From the NCBI RefSeq assembly GCF_014200605.1, contig NZ_JACHCE010000009.1:62001-126000 (forward strand): a DNA stretch of 64,000 nt. The letters run 5' to 3'. Positions within the stretch are counted from its first letter, which is position 1; each line of letters opens with the position of its first letter. A model generated the notes under the pieces. The model was given only the letters and a program-made list of their open reading frames with translations. It was not told where the DNA came from and ran no database searches. This DNA is from Pedobacter cryoconitis. Lineage in GTDB: Bacteria > Bacteroidota > Bacteroidia > Sphingobacteriales > Sphingobacteriaceae. Below are positions 55,650-63,775 of the stretch, piece after piece. Both the position numbers and the translations under genes were made by a program.

Positions 55650-55655
55650 TAACCA

Positions 55656-56276
55656 TTGGAACCTGAAAAAGAAGTTATCTATAGTGTAGTCGTCAATGGA
55701 AAGCCAGAAGGCCCATACGATTTTGAGCAATTAAAGCGTATGAATATTGTAGCAGGAACTTTTATCAGAAAACCTGGAATGGATGATTATAAGGAAGCGC
55801 ACGAATTCTCTGAACTCCGTGCGCTTTTTGGTTTCAGCTATGAAAGGACGGCACCCCAGTATTTTGCCTCGTTCGATCAGCGTTTATTAGCATCTATGAT
55901 CGATTATTTTATACTATTTCTGATTTATACAGGCCTGATACTGCTTAGTTTTATTTTTATAAAGGATCAGGGACAAAGAATTGGAACTGGTTTAATTTTC
56001 CTGCCGGCAATTCCTGTGTTTAAATTTATTTACGGAGTTTTTGCTGAGGCTTCTGAAAAACAGGCAACGGCCGGGAAACGGTTTTTAGCGATAAAGGTTA
56101 CGGATATGGGGGGAAACAGAGTGAGTGCCGCAACTTCTTTTGCGAGGAATATTGCGAAGGTTTTGTCGGTTGCTCCGGTGTTTTTGGGGTATTTGTATAG
56201 TTTTTTGAACAAGAAACAACAGTGTCTGCATGATGTGGCAGCGGGGACATTAGTCATCAAGGATCGTCTAATATAA
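55656..56276 (+). CDS. GYF_2-RDD domain fusion membrane protein
   Basis: This 206-residue protein starts at TTG 55656, six nt after the previous stop; the following residues begin the domain directly. Residues about 8-55 are a GYF_2 (DUF4339) domain (YSVVVNGKPEGPYDFEQLKRM). The RDD domain follows from about 66 (YFASFDQRLLASMIDYFILFLIY) with three membrane segments and the closing motif RFLAIKVTDMGGNRVSAATSFARNIAK. RDD proteins are small membrane proteins of mixed or unknown transport role. It is the third gene of the PspC/LiaF unit and is closed by a very strong hairpin. Confidence 0.82.
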   Translation: MEPEKEVIYSVVVNGKPEGPYDFEQLKRMNIVAGTFIRKPGMDDYKEAHEFSELRALFGFSYERTAPQYFASFDQRLLASMIDYFILFLIYTGLILLSFIFIKDQGQRIGTGLIFLPAIPVFKFIYGVFAEASEKQATAGKRFLAIKVTDMGGNRVSAATSFARNIAKVLSVAPVFLGYLYSFLNKKQQCLHDVAAGTLVIKDRLI

Positions 56277-56279
56277 AAT

Positions 56280-56355
56280 AAAAAAGGTATGCTGTATTTC
56301 GGTCTGCGTTCATTTGAAGGAATGAACGATGTCCGAAATACAGCATACCTTTTTT
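56280..56355. terminator. Bipartite hairpin terminator
   Basis: A perfect 23-bp outer stem (56280-56302 with 56333-56355; inner end TTTCGG/CCGAAA) encloses an 8-bp inner stem CGTTCATT/AATGAACG around TGAAGG. The outer arms start with six A and end with six T, so both strands have a terminator-like run. Confidence 0.85.
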
Positions 56356-56450
56356 ATTTTTCTACATCTGACCGGTTTGATGGCTAATGTATGTGCTGGC
56401 AAGATCATGTTTGTTTGGTTTGCCGGATAGTTTTACAGATAGGTTATTTG

Positions 56451-56642
56451 TTGGCGAGGCTTTAGGATAGCTTTTTGGCGAGGCTTTAGGATAGTTTGTT
56501 GGCGAGGCTTTAGGATAGCTTGTTGGCGATGCTTTAGGATAGTTTGTTGACGAGGCTTTAGGATAGCTTGTTGACGAGGCTTTAGGATAGTTTGTTGGCA
56601 AGGCTTTAGGATAGCTTGTTGACGATGCTTTAGGATAGCTAA
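56451..56642. repeat. Eight 24-nt tandem repeats
   Basis: The unit is TTGGCGAGGCTTTAGGATAG plus four bases that mostly alternate between CTTG and TTTG, repeated exactly eight times without spacers. Single-base variants occur at fixed places (GGCGAGG, GACGAGG, GGCGATG, GGCAAGG). On the minus strand one frame reads an eight-residue unit (S/N)-YPKASPT inside an open frame from 56754 to 56362. That frame has no ribosome site, starts inside or beyond the 28-bp hairpin and has no family look, so I do not call it a gene. Confidence 0.9.
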
Positions 56643-56645
56643 GTG

Positions 56646-56706
56646 ATTTATGTTGTAAGGGTGTTGGAAGGGTACCGAACCCTTCCAACACCCTTACAAC
56701 ATAAAT
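56646..56706. repeat. Perfect 28-bp inverted repeat (long hairpin)
   Basis: 56646-56673 and 56679-56706 are exact reverse complements around a 5-nt loop (ACCGA). The arm runs from ATTTATGTTG to GGAAGGGT. It directly follows the last tandem repeat and ends about 115 nt before ispG. Neither side has a T-run, so it is not a standard terminator. Confidence 0.92.
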
Positions 56707-56806
56707 GTCAATAGGACCACAGCCTGTTTCCAATATTGGGCACGATGCTGACAATAATCAGGATTAATTTGACGACTATCTGAATTCACTTACAAAACTT
56801 AATCTT

Positions 56807-56814
56807 TATCTTTG
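56807..56814 (+). promoter_or_regulatory. -7 box for ispG, very close to the start codon
   Basis: TATCTTTG is an exact TAnnTTTG match only 7 nt before the ATG at 56822, so transcription would begin at or within a few bases of the start codon. Confidence 0.55.
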
Positions 56815-56821
56815 TACCAGT

Positions 56822-58780
56822 ATGGAAAACGTATCAGCACAAAAAGAGTTAGACGGGGGATATTGTAATCATTTGAATCAGTACTCCAGGTTCTTAACAC
56901 GTGAGGTTTCTATAGGGGATATTCCTATGGGTGGATTGAATCCGATCAGAATACAATCTATGACCACTACCGACACGATGGATACCATCGGGACTGTTGA
57001 GCAGACGATCAGGATGGTAGAATCTGGATGTGAGTATGTAAGGATTACAGCGCCAAGTATGAAAGAGGCAGAGAACCTTGCCAATATCAAAAAGGAACTG
57101 CGTTTTAGAGGGTATAATGTCCCTTTAGTAGCTGATATACATTTTACGCCCAATGCTGCGGAAGCTGCTGCCCGTATTGTTGAAAAAGTAAGGGTTAATC
57201 CGGGTAATTATGCGGATAAAAAGCGTTTTGAGAATATAGAATATACACAGCAGGCCTATCAGGCCGAGCTTGATCGTATTTATAAGAAGTTTTCACCACT
57301 CGTGAAAATATGTAAAGAATATGGTACTGCGATGCGTATTGGTACCAATCATGGATCTTTATCAGACAGGATCATGAGCCAGTACGGAGATACTCCCCGT
57401 GGGATGGTAGAATCGGCTATGGAATTTATGAGGATCTGTGAAGATCTGAATTATTATAACCTGGTGATCTCCATGAAAGCGAGCAATACGCAGGTTATGG
57501 TTCAGGCCTACCGTTTACTGGTTGAAACTATGGTTAAGGAGGGGATGAATTATCCGCTTCACCTTGGGGTTACTGAGGCTGGTGATGGTGAAGATGGCCG
57601 GATTAAATCTGCAGTTGGTATCGGGACTTTATTAGAGGATGGTTTAGGAGATACAATCAGGGTTTCTTTAACTGAAGATCCGGAATTTGAGGCTCCGGTG
57701 GCCAAAGCTTTAGCTGATCGTTATGCTAAAAGAGGTCAGCCTGCAGTAATCAATGAAAGAATCGAAATCAGGGATTTACCCTATGATCCATATGCGTATA
57801 ACCGCAGGCTAACTGTTCCGGTACAGCATATCGGTGGGCATCATCATCCGGTAGTTATGCTGGATGTATCTTCAAAGAATTTAAAAGATCCTTATTTCTT
57901 AGCTGAAGCAGGTTATAAATATAGTGCTGGCCTGGATAAGTATAATATGGCTGATCAGGCTTGTGACCTGGTTTATTTAGGGGATGCATTGCCTTCTTTT
58001 TCTTTTCCGGGGAATCTGCGCCAGATCTATAATTACAGAACATGGGAGGGGTTAAAGGATAAAAATAATTGTCATCCATTAATTAAACTGGAAGATTATG
58101 CCTCAGTCCCTCTAAAGGATGCTGTGCTGAACCTGGTTAGCGTAAATGCAAAATCTTATAGCAAAGTATTGTTGTCACTGCTGGATGAAACAGTTGTGCT
58201 GGTACTGGAAACTTCTTCAGAACAGGGAATGATGGAGCAGCGAGACTTTTTTGTTGCCTTGCTTCAAAGTGAAAATCGAATTCCTGTGATCATTAAGAGG
58301 TCTTATGCTGCGATTACTGCGGATGATCTGCAATTATATGCCGCTACAGATTTGGGCGCTCTGTTTACAGATGGCTTTGGAGACGGGGTTTGGATTGATG
58401 CACCCATGACAGTAGGGCTTCCAATTATGAATTCCACAAGTTTCGGAATTTTACAGGCTACCAGAACCCGAATCTCTAAAACAGAATATATTTCCTGCCC
58501 TAGTTGTGGCAGAACGCTTTTTGACCTGCAGGAAACTACACAGCTTATCCGCTCAAGAACAGATCATTTGAAAGGGATTAAGATTGGTATTATGGGCTGT
58601 ATTGTAAACGGACCAGGTGAGATGGCTGATGCCGACTACGGTTATGTAGGTACAGGCCCGGATAAAATCACTTTATACCGGGGTAAAGAGGTCGTTAAAA
58701 AGAATGTCAGTTCTGCTTTTGCACTGGATGATTTGATTGAACTGATCAAAGAAGACGGCAATTGGACAGAGGTGAAATAA
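56822..58780 (+). CDS. ispG: 4-hydroxy-3-methylbut-2-en-1-yl diphosphate synthase (long form)
   Basis: The 652-residue enzyme performs the seventh step of the MEP isoprenoid pathway, reducing the cyclic diphosphate to HMBPP. Residues 1 to about 290 form the TIM barrel (RIQSMTTTDTMDT, VRVNPGNYADKK, MRIGTNHGSLSDR). A long middle domain of over 200 residues separates it from the C-terminal iron-sulfur domain with Cys559 and Cys562 in CPSCG and Cys593 in GCIVNGPGEM. The three-domain layout is that of plants, Chlamydia and Bacteroidota; the common bacterial form has about 370 residues. The promoter box lies almost on the start codon. Confidence 0.94.
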   Translation: MENVSAQKELDGGYCNHLNQYSRFLTREVSIGDIPMGGLNPIRIQSMTTTDTMDTIGTVEQTIRMVESGCEYVRITAPSMKEAENLANIKKELRFRGYNVPLVADIHFTPNAAEAAARIVEKVRVNPGNYADKKRFENIEYTQQAYQAELDRIYKKFSPLVKICKEYGTAMRIGTNHGSLSDRIMSQYGDTPRGMVESAMEFMRICEDLNYYNLVISMKASNTQVMVQAYRLLVETMVKEGMNYPLHLGVTEAGDGEDGRIKSAVGIGTLLEDGLGDTIRVSLTEDPEFEAPVAKALADRYAKRGQPAVINERIEIRDLPYDPYAYNRRLTVPVQHIGGHHHPVVMLDVSSKNLKDPYFLAEAGYKYSAGLDKYNMADQACDLVYLGDALPSFSFPGNLRQIYNYRTWEGLKDKNNCHPLIKLEDYASVPLKDAVLNLVSVNAKSYSKVLLSLLDETVVLVLETSSEQGMMEQRDFFVALLQSENRIPVIIKRSYAAITADDLQLYAATDLGALFTDGFGDGVWIDAPMTVGLPIMNSTSFGILQATRTRISKTEYISCPSCGRTLFDLQETTQLIRSRTDHLKGIKIGIMGCIVNGPGEMADADYGYVGTGPDKITLYRGKEVVKKNVSSAFALDDLIELIKEDGNWTEVK

Positions 58781-58787
58781 GATCAGG

Positions 58788-58822
58788 AAGCCCTGATCTA
58801 TTTAAATTATAGATCAGGGCTT
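58788..58822. terminator. Bidirectional terminator between ispG and the hydrolase gene
   Basis: AAGCCCTGATCTAT and ATAGATCAGGGCTT form a perfect 14-bp stem around a 7-nt loop, followed by TTT on the plus strand. The hydrolase stop codon lies at the loop edge and its last codons are in the right arm. Confidence 0.85.
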
Positions 58823-59637
58823 TTTAAAAAGGAAAGGCTTTTTTCACAAACTTCTAATAATTGAGCAGGTAATTCTTTTTCTGTGTAAGGGTGGTTTGCT
58901 CCATATACATGATTTCCCCCTTTGATTTTTTGTAATTGTGCCCTTGGCTGAGCCTGGGCCAGTTGTTGCGCCACACTGAATTTTACATTTACATCATCAT
59001 CGCCGTGCAGAATGAGCCAGGGGATTTTAACCTTTGCTGCGGCATGAAGAATATCAAACTCTTCTCTGTGTGCCTTAAAATCTTCCAGTAGTGTGCTGTT
59101 AAGTGGCATCTTTTCTTTAGTTCTTGCATTTTCAACGAAAATTCTTCCGGAAGTTATCCACTCTTCTTCCTGTTCTTTCTTCCACAGAGAACTAAAATCT
59201 GCAATTGCAGACCAGGTAATGATTTTATGAATCCTTTCATCGGCCATGCCTTTAAGCACCACTAAAGCACCTCCACGGCTATGTCCAATCAGGTATATAG
59301 GGGTCGCAGGATAAGTATGAGCAATATAATTGAGCGCAGTATCTACGTCTTTTAACTCCATACTTACTGTGTTTTCTGCAAAAGCATAAAGATCAGTCAC
59401 ATCATCGGGCCTTTGTGCTGTAACGCCGCTGTGGCTTAAATTAAATTTGAAATATCGGTATCCCCTGGTTGCGAAAAAGGAAGCAACAAGGTTATGTGCG
59501 CCCCAGTCTTTAAAACCTTTGAACCCATGTACAAATAATATACAGGGTTGATTTGTATGTTTATCGTCATATGTAAGGTCTCCGGAGATGGTTTTATCTT
59601 TAGAACCTGATAAAATAAACTGCTCTTTTTTAATCAT
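58807..59637 (-). CDS. Alpha/beta hydrolase
   Basis: The 276-residue protein is a serine hydrolase. The oxyanion strand is FVHGFKGFKDWG near residues 34-45, the nucleophile elbow is GHSRGG near 117-122, the acid residue is in LHGDDDVNV, and the His is in GGNHVYGANHP. A short cap region (EQEEEWITSG) sits between strands. Without a signal peptide it should be cytoplasmic. The substrate cannot be named; the layout resembles acyl- or peptidyl-esterases of the YheT/BAAT type only loosely. Confidence 0.85.
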   Translation of the reverse strand: MIKKEQFILSGSKDKTISGDLTYDDKHTNQPCILFVHGFKGFKDWGAHNLVASFFATRGYRYFKFNLSHSGVTAQRPDDVTDLYAFAENTVSMELKDVDTALNYIAHTYPATPIYLIGHSRGGALVVLKGMADERIHKIITWSAIADFSSLWKKEQEEEWITSGRIFVENARTKEKMPLNSTLLEDFKAHREEFDILHAAAKVKIPWLILHGDDDVNVKFSVAQQLAQAQPRAQLQKIKGGNHVYGANHPYTEKELPAQLLEVCEKSLSFLKSPDL

Positions 59638-59746
59638 AACTTTCTTTTATAGCTGGTTACCTATATTAACAAACATAGTGAACCCTTGTTTAATCTATGT
59701 GTTGTTTAATTTAAAATCGTTCTAAATTGATCTTAATTACAGCATA

Positions 59747-61036
59747 ATGACAGACACTATGGGCGGTCTTGTTACTTTTGTTTCCACTATAAAACAACAC
59801 AAACCCAAATTGGAATATTTAAAGATACTTGCTTTCACTCATAAACAAATTGACTTAAAGTCTTTAGGGAAATTAGTTATCTGTGAGCAGACACTGGATG
59901 ATAGGCTAAAGAATATTCAAAATGAACTGGATGTAAAAGAAATCTTTTATATCGGTACATGTAATCGCGTTGAGTTTGTTTTTACCACTGCACACGAATT
60001 AGACCGTGAATTTATCCTTCGTTTCCTGACTGTGCTTGACATGGGATTACCGGAAGCTTACATGGACAGATTTCTTGAAAACGTTTCTGTTTATGAACAG
60101 GTGGAAGCTTTCAATCACTTACTACGCACTTCCTGCTCACTGGAAAGTCTGGTAGTAGGAGAGAAAGAAATCCTTGCCCAGGTACGCCGGGCTTATGAAG
60201 CATGCCGTGTTTCTGGCTTTACAGCCGATTATATGCGGATGATCATGAACCGCGTCGTTAAAACAGCAAAGGAAGTTTATACCCATACGAATATCTCAAA
60301 AAACCCGGTTTCGGTAGTGTCTTTAGCTTACCGCAAATTAAGGGACCTCACTATAACTGCCAGCTCAAGAATCCTGATTATAGGGGCTGGTGAGACTAAC
60401 AAGAATTTAGCACAATACCTTAAAAAGCATAAATATTCTAATTTTTCTATCTTCAACAGAACGGTAGAAAATGCAGAATCTCTTGCAAAAGATTTAAATG
60501 GTATCGCTTATCCATTAACAGCACTGGAAAACTTCGATCAGGGATTCGATGTGATCATTACCTGTACCGGTGCTACTGAACCAATCATCACAGAAGAAAT
60601 TTACCGTAAACTGCTTAACGGCGAAACGGGTAAAAAAGTTATTGTAGATCTTGCAATTCCTAATGATACTGCACCATCTGTTATTCAAAACTTTCCTATA
60701 CACTATATTGAAGTGGAATCTTTAAAAGAGATTGCCCGCAAAAATATCCAGGAACGTTATGACGAGCTGGTTAATGCAGAACAAATCATCGATCAGAATA
60801 TCAAAGAATTTGATTTAGTACTTCGTCAGCGCAAAATAGAAATTGCAATGAGTGAAGTTCCTCAAAAGATTAAAGCAATTAAAAGTAAAGCACTGGATAT
60901 TGTTTTTGCAGATGAGATCAATACCCTTGATGAAAACTCAAGACTGGTTCTTGAAAGGGTGATGGATTATATGGAAAAGAAATATATTAGCGTACCGATG
61001 ATCATGGCAAAGGAAATTCTTGTGAATAACAGCTAG
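59747..61036 (+). CDS. hemA: Glutamyl-tRNA reductase
   Basis: The 429-residue enzyme starts the C5 route to 5-aminolevulinate by reducing glutamyl-tRNA. It shows the catalytic Cys72 in IGTCNRVEF, the domain with TSCSLESLVVGEKEILAQVRRAYE, the NADPH-binding ILIIGAGETNKN near 204, and a C-terminal helical dimerisation stretch. The annotated start adds about 20 residues before LEYLKILAFTHKQ compared with many relatives; no better ATG is found inside that stretch. It is followed 170 nt later by hemC-D with its own promoter box, so the genes may be separate units. Confidence 0.93.
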   Translation: MTDTMGGLVTFVSTIKQHKPKLEYLKILAFTHKQIDLKSLGKLVICEQTLDDRLKNIQNELDVKEIFYIGTCNRVEFVFTTAHELDREFILRFLTVLDMGLPEAYMDRFLENVSVYEQVEAFNHLLRTSCSLESLVVGEKEILAQVRRAYEACRVSGFTADYMRMIMNRVVKTAKEVYTHTNISKNPVSVVSLAYRKLRDLTITASSRILIIGAGETNKNLAQYLKKHKYSNFSIFNRTVENAESLAKDLNGIAYPLTALENFDQGFDVIITCTGATEPIITEEIYRKLLNGETGKKVIVDLAIPNDTAPSVIQNFPIHYIEVESLKEIARKNIQERYDELVNAEQIIDQNIKEFDLVLRQRKIEIAMSEVPQKIKAIKSKALDIVFADEINTLDENSRLVLERVMDYMEKKYISVPMIMAKEILVNNS

Positions 61037-61105
61037 CCTTCCGGGTAGATTAGTCAGCACAAATACATTATTTGTTTATTATTTAAGACTATAGCTCTTT
61101 TAGGT

Positions 61106-61113
61106 TAAATTTG
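61106..61113 (+). promoter_or_regulatory. Candidate -7 box for the hemCD-hemB-hemL genes
   Basis: TAAATTTG matches TAnnTTTG exactly and lies 93 nt before the hemCD ATG. It follows the hemA stop by about 70 nt. Confidence 0.45.
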
Positions 61114-61206
61114 CGCCAATCTAAATACGTGATAGCTACAAAAGCTTAAGTCAACGTTGTTCATTAACGGTTGATGGAAGCTTTATAAAAGAACAATTAT
61201 ATACTG

Positions 61207-62787
61207 ATGAAAAAACTTATTATCGGAACAAGAGGCAGTGATCTTGCATTATGGCAGGCCAATTTTACGAAAGACAAACTTGCGGAAATTGGTTTTGAAG
61301 CAGAACTCAAGATCATTAAAACCCAGGGTGATAAAATACTAAACCTGAGGCTGGATAAACTTGAAGGAAAAGGTTTTTTTACCAAAGAGCTTGAAGAAGA
61401 ACTATTAGGCGGCAGTATTGACATTGCCGTACATTCCCATAAAGATTTACCGACTAACCATCCTGCAGGATTAACTATTGCGGCAGTTTCCGGCCGTGAA
61501 GATCCTTCTGAATTATTACTGATCTTAAAAGACTGTGTTGATCTTACGCAAAAACTTTCTTTGAAAACCGGTGCACAGGTAGGTACTTCATCCAACAGAC
61601 GTAAAGCGCAATTACTTGCGCTAAGAACAGACCTTAATATTGAAGATCTGCGTGGTAACGTAAATACCCGTATTCAAAAATTGAGAGATGAAAATTATGA
61701 TGCTATTTTACTGGCAAAAGCGGGGGTAAACCGTTTAAATCTTGATTTATCTGAATTTCATGTGGAAGTTATTGATCCTACTGAATTAATTCCTGCACCT
61801 GCACAGGGTGTATTAGCTATCCAGATCAGAGAAAACGATCACGAATTGTATGATATTCTGCAAAGAATACATGATGCAGCTACTGCGGAAGAAATTGGTG
61901 TGGAACGTAAAGTCCTGAATATTTTTGAAGGTGGCTGTCATATGCCTTTAGGCTGTTACTGCAAAAAGGAAAATGGAAAATATGAGGTGTGGACCTCAAA
62001 AGCATTAACAGCTGACGATTTTCCAAATCGCTTATTCTTTAGAGTAGATAGCGTGGAAGGACTGGCCGAAAAGATCGTCTCTAAATTTGATGCAGAGAGA
62101 AAACTGCCGGCAAGGGTATTTATTTCCAGAGAAATAGGGGAGCATAATTATTTTAGAAGAGCATTGGAGGCTAACCAGATAGAAATAGAAGGAAGATCAC
62201 TGATCCGTACTTTTCCTATTGTGAACGTACTGGACCCTTTTTATCTTAAACATATCAACTGGATCTTTTTCAGCAGCCGTAATGGGGTAGAATACTTCTT
62301 TAAACTGAAACCAGTATTACCTAAACATACCAAATTTGGCGTAGTAGGCAGAGGATCTGCAGATGCATTAAGGAAACATGGTCATAAAGCTGATTATGTA
62401 GGTGAAAGTGGTGATATTACTGAGGTTGGTGAAGATTTTGCAGTATTGGTCAGAAACCAGACTGTTTTATTCCCTCGTGCTCAGGACTCACTGTTAAGTA
62501 TTCAGAAATCTCTGAATGAAGACACTAAAATTATTGATCTGCCTATCTATGAGACAGTCATAGAAGAAAATATAGACCATACCTATGCTGATGTATTGAT
62601 CTTTACCAGCCCCTCTAATGTAGAAGCTTATTTTGCTGATAACTTACTGGACCCGGGACAAAAGGTAATCGCTATAGGAAATTCAACAGGAAAGAAATTT
62701 GAGGAAATGGGGGTAGACTATGTACTTCCTTATTCTCCTGACGAAATCGGACTTGCAGAAGCGGTATTCGGAATTGATATTAAATAA
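61207..62787 (+). CDS. hemC: Hydroxymethylbilane synthase fused to uroporphyrinogen-III synthase
   Basis: Residues 1 to about 298 are porphobilinogen deaminase, with IGTRGSDLALWQA at the start, HSHKDLPT and the dipyrromethane-binding Cys244 in EGGCHMPLG. From about residue 300 (ARVFISREIGEHNYF) to 526 the sequence matches uroporphyrinogen-III synthase, ending IFTSPSNVEAYF, AIGNSTGKKFEEMGVDY. The fused protein can make uroporphyrinogen III from porphobilinogen in one chain, so linear hydroxymethylbilane need not be released far. It lies between hemA and hemB. The HemD half is weakly conserved, as is normal for that family. Confidence 0.92.
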   Translation: MKKLIIGTRGSDLALWQANFTKDKLAEIGFEAELKIIKTQGDKILNLRLDKLEGKGFFTKELEEELLGGSIDIAVHSHKDLPTNHPAGLTIAAVSGREDPSELLLILKDCVDLTQKLSLKTGAQVGTSSNRRKAQLLALRTDLNIEDLRGNVNTRIQKLRDENYDAILLAKAGVNRLNLDLSEFHVEVIDPTELIPAPAQGVLAIQIRENDHELYDILQRIHDAATAEEIGVERKVLNIFEGGCHMPLGCYCKKENGKYEVWTSKALTADDFPNRLFFRVDSVEGLAEKIVSKFDAERKLPARVFISREIGEHNYFRRALEANQIEIEGRSLIRTFPIVNVLDPFYLKHINWIFFSSRNGVEYFFKLKPVLPKHTKFGVVGRGSADALRKHGHKADYVGESGDITEVGEDFAVLVRNQTVLFPRAQDSLLSIQKSLNEDTKIIDLPIYETVIEENIDHTYADVLIFTSPSNVEAYFADNLLDPGQKVIAIGNSTGKKFEEMGVDYVLPYSPDEIGLAEAVFGIDIK

Positions 62788-62805
62788 AAAAAAGAGAGGT
62801 TGATT

Positions 62806-63774
62806 ATGTTGCACCGTCCACGTAGATTAAGAAAGAACCCAATTGTAAGAGAGATGATGGCCGAAACAAAACTGTCGAAAGACATGTTTGTTTATCCATA
62901 TTTTATTGTTCCGGGTAACGGAGTGAAACATGGTATTGATTCCATGCCTGGAGTAAATCATTTTTCGACAGATCAATTGATCAGAGATGTTGAAAAAGGA
63001 CTGGAGCTTGGTGTAAATAAAATCATGCTTTTTGGTGTGGGAGATGAAAAATCTGAGGATGCACGTTCTGCATACCATGATCATTCATTAGTACCTGCTG
63101 CTGTTCGTGAATTAAAGAAAAACTTTGGTGACGATTTATATGTAGTTACCGATGTTTGCGTTTGTTCTTATACAACACATGGACATTGTGGTATTCTGAA
63201 AGATGATTATGTGCAGAATGATGAAACCGTAGAAGTGATTGCTAAAATGGCGTTGACACATGCACAGGCCGGAGCAGATATGTTAGCACCATCAGATATG
63301 ATGGATGGACGTATCGGTGCCATGCGTAATTTACTGGATCAGCATGGTTATGTAAACGCAGCGATTATGTCACATGCCACTAAATTTGCTTCTGCTTATT
63401 ACGGGCCGTTCAGGGAGGCTGCGGATTGTGCGCCAAGTAAGGGTGATAGAAAAGCTTATCAGATGGATTTTAGAAATCCTGAGGAAGCTTTGCGGGAGGC
63501 ATTGCTGGATCAGCGTGAAGGAGCAGATGTATTAATGGTGAAGCCGGCATTAGCTTACATGGATGTAATTCATAACCTGAAACAAAATACAGATTTGCCT
63601 ATTGCCTGCTATAATGTATCAGGAGAATATGCAATGGTCAAAGCAGCTGCTCAAAAGGGCTGGATTGATGAACAAAAGATAGTAATGGAAACTATGTATG
63701 CTTTTGCACGTGCGGGAGCAAGTATAATTACCACTTACCATATAAGAGATATTGTAGAAAAGAACTGGATGTAA
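62806..63774 (+). CDS. hemB: Delta-aminolevulinic acid dehydratase (porphobilinogen synthase)
   Basis: The 322-residue enzyme joins two 5-aminolevulinate molecules. The zinc-type Cys triad DVCVCSYTTHGHCG gives Cys118, Cys120 and Cys128. The substrate lysines are Lys193 in SHATKFASAYYGPFR and Lys246 in LMVKPALAYMD. The ATG at 62806 is chosen over the TTG at 62800 because an AGAGAGG ribosome site ends at 62799, leaving 6 nt. It follows the hemC-D fusion by 18 nt and is followed 1 nt later by hemL. Confidence 0.95.
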   Translation: MLHRPRRLRKNPIVREMMAETKLSKDMFVYPYFIVPGNGVKHGIDSMPGVNHFSTDQLIRDVEKGLELGVNKIMLFGVGDEKSEDARSAYHDHSLVPAAVRELKKNFGDDLYVVTDVCVCSYTTHGHCGILKDDYVQNDETVEVIAKMALTHAQAGADMLAPSDMMDGRIGAMRNLLDQHGYVNAAIMSHATKFASAYYGPFREAADCAPSKGDRKAYQMDFRNPEEALREALLDQREGADVLMVKPALAYMDVIHNLKQNTDLPIACYNVSGEYAMVKAAAQKGWIDEQKIVMETMYAFARAGASIITTYHIRDIVEKNWM

Positions 63775-63775
63775 T

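Noticed and set aside
56451..56642. CRISPR array
   Set aside because: The 24-nt units are directly adjacent with no unique spacers, and no cas genes are nearby.
56362..56754. Minus-strand open frame of 130 codons made of an eight-residue (S/N)-YPKASPT repeat
   Set aside because: No ribosome site or promoter; the frame crosses a perfect 28-bp hairpin, and its content follows from 24-nt repeats that keep any open frame open. Kept as a repeat, not a gene.
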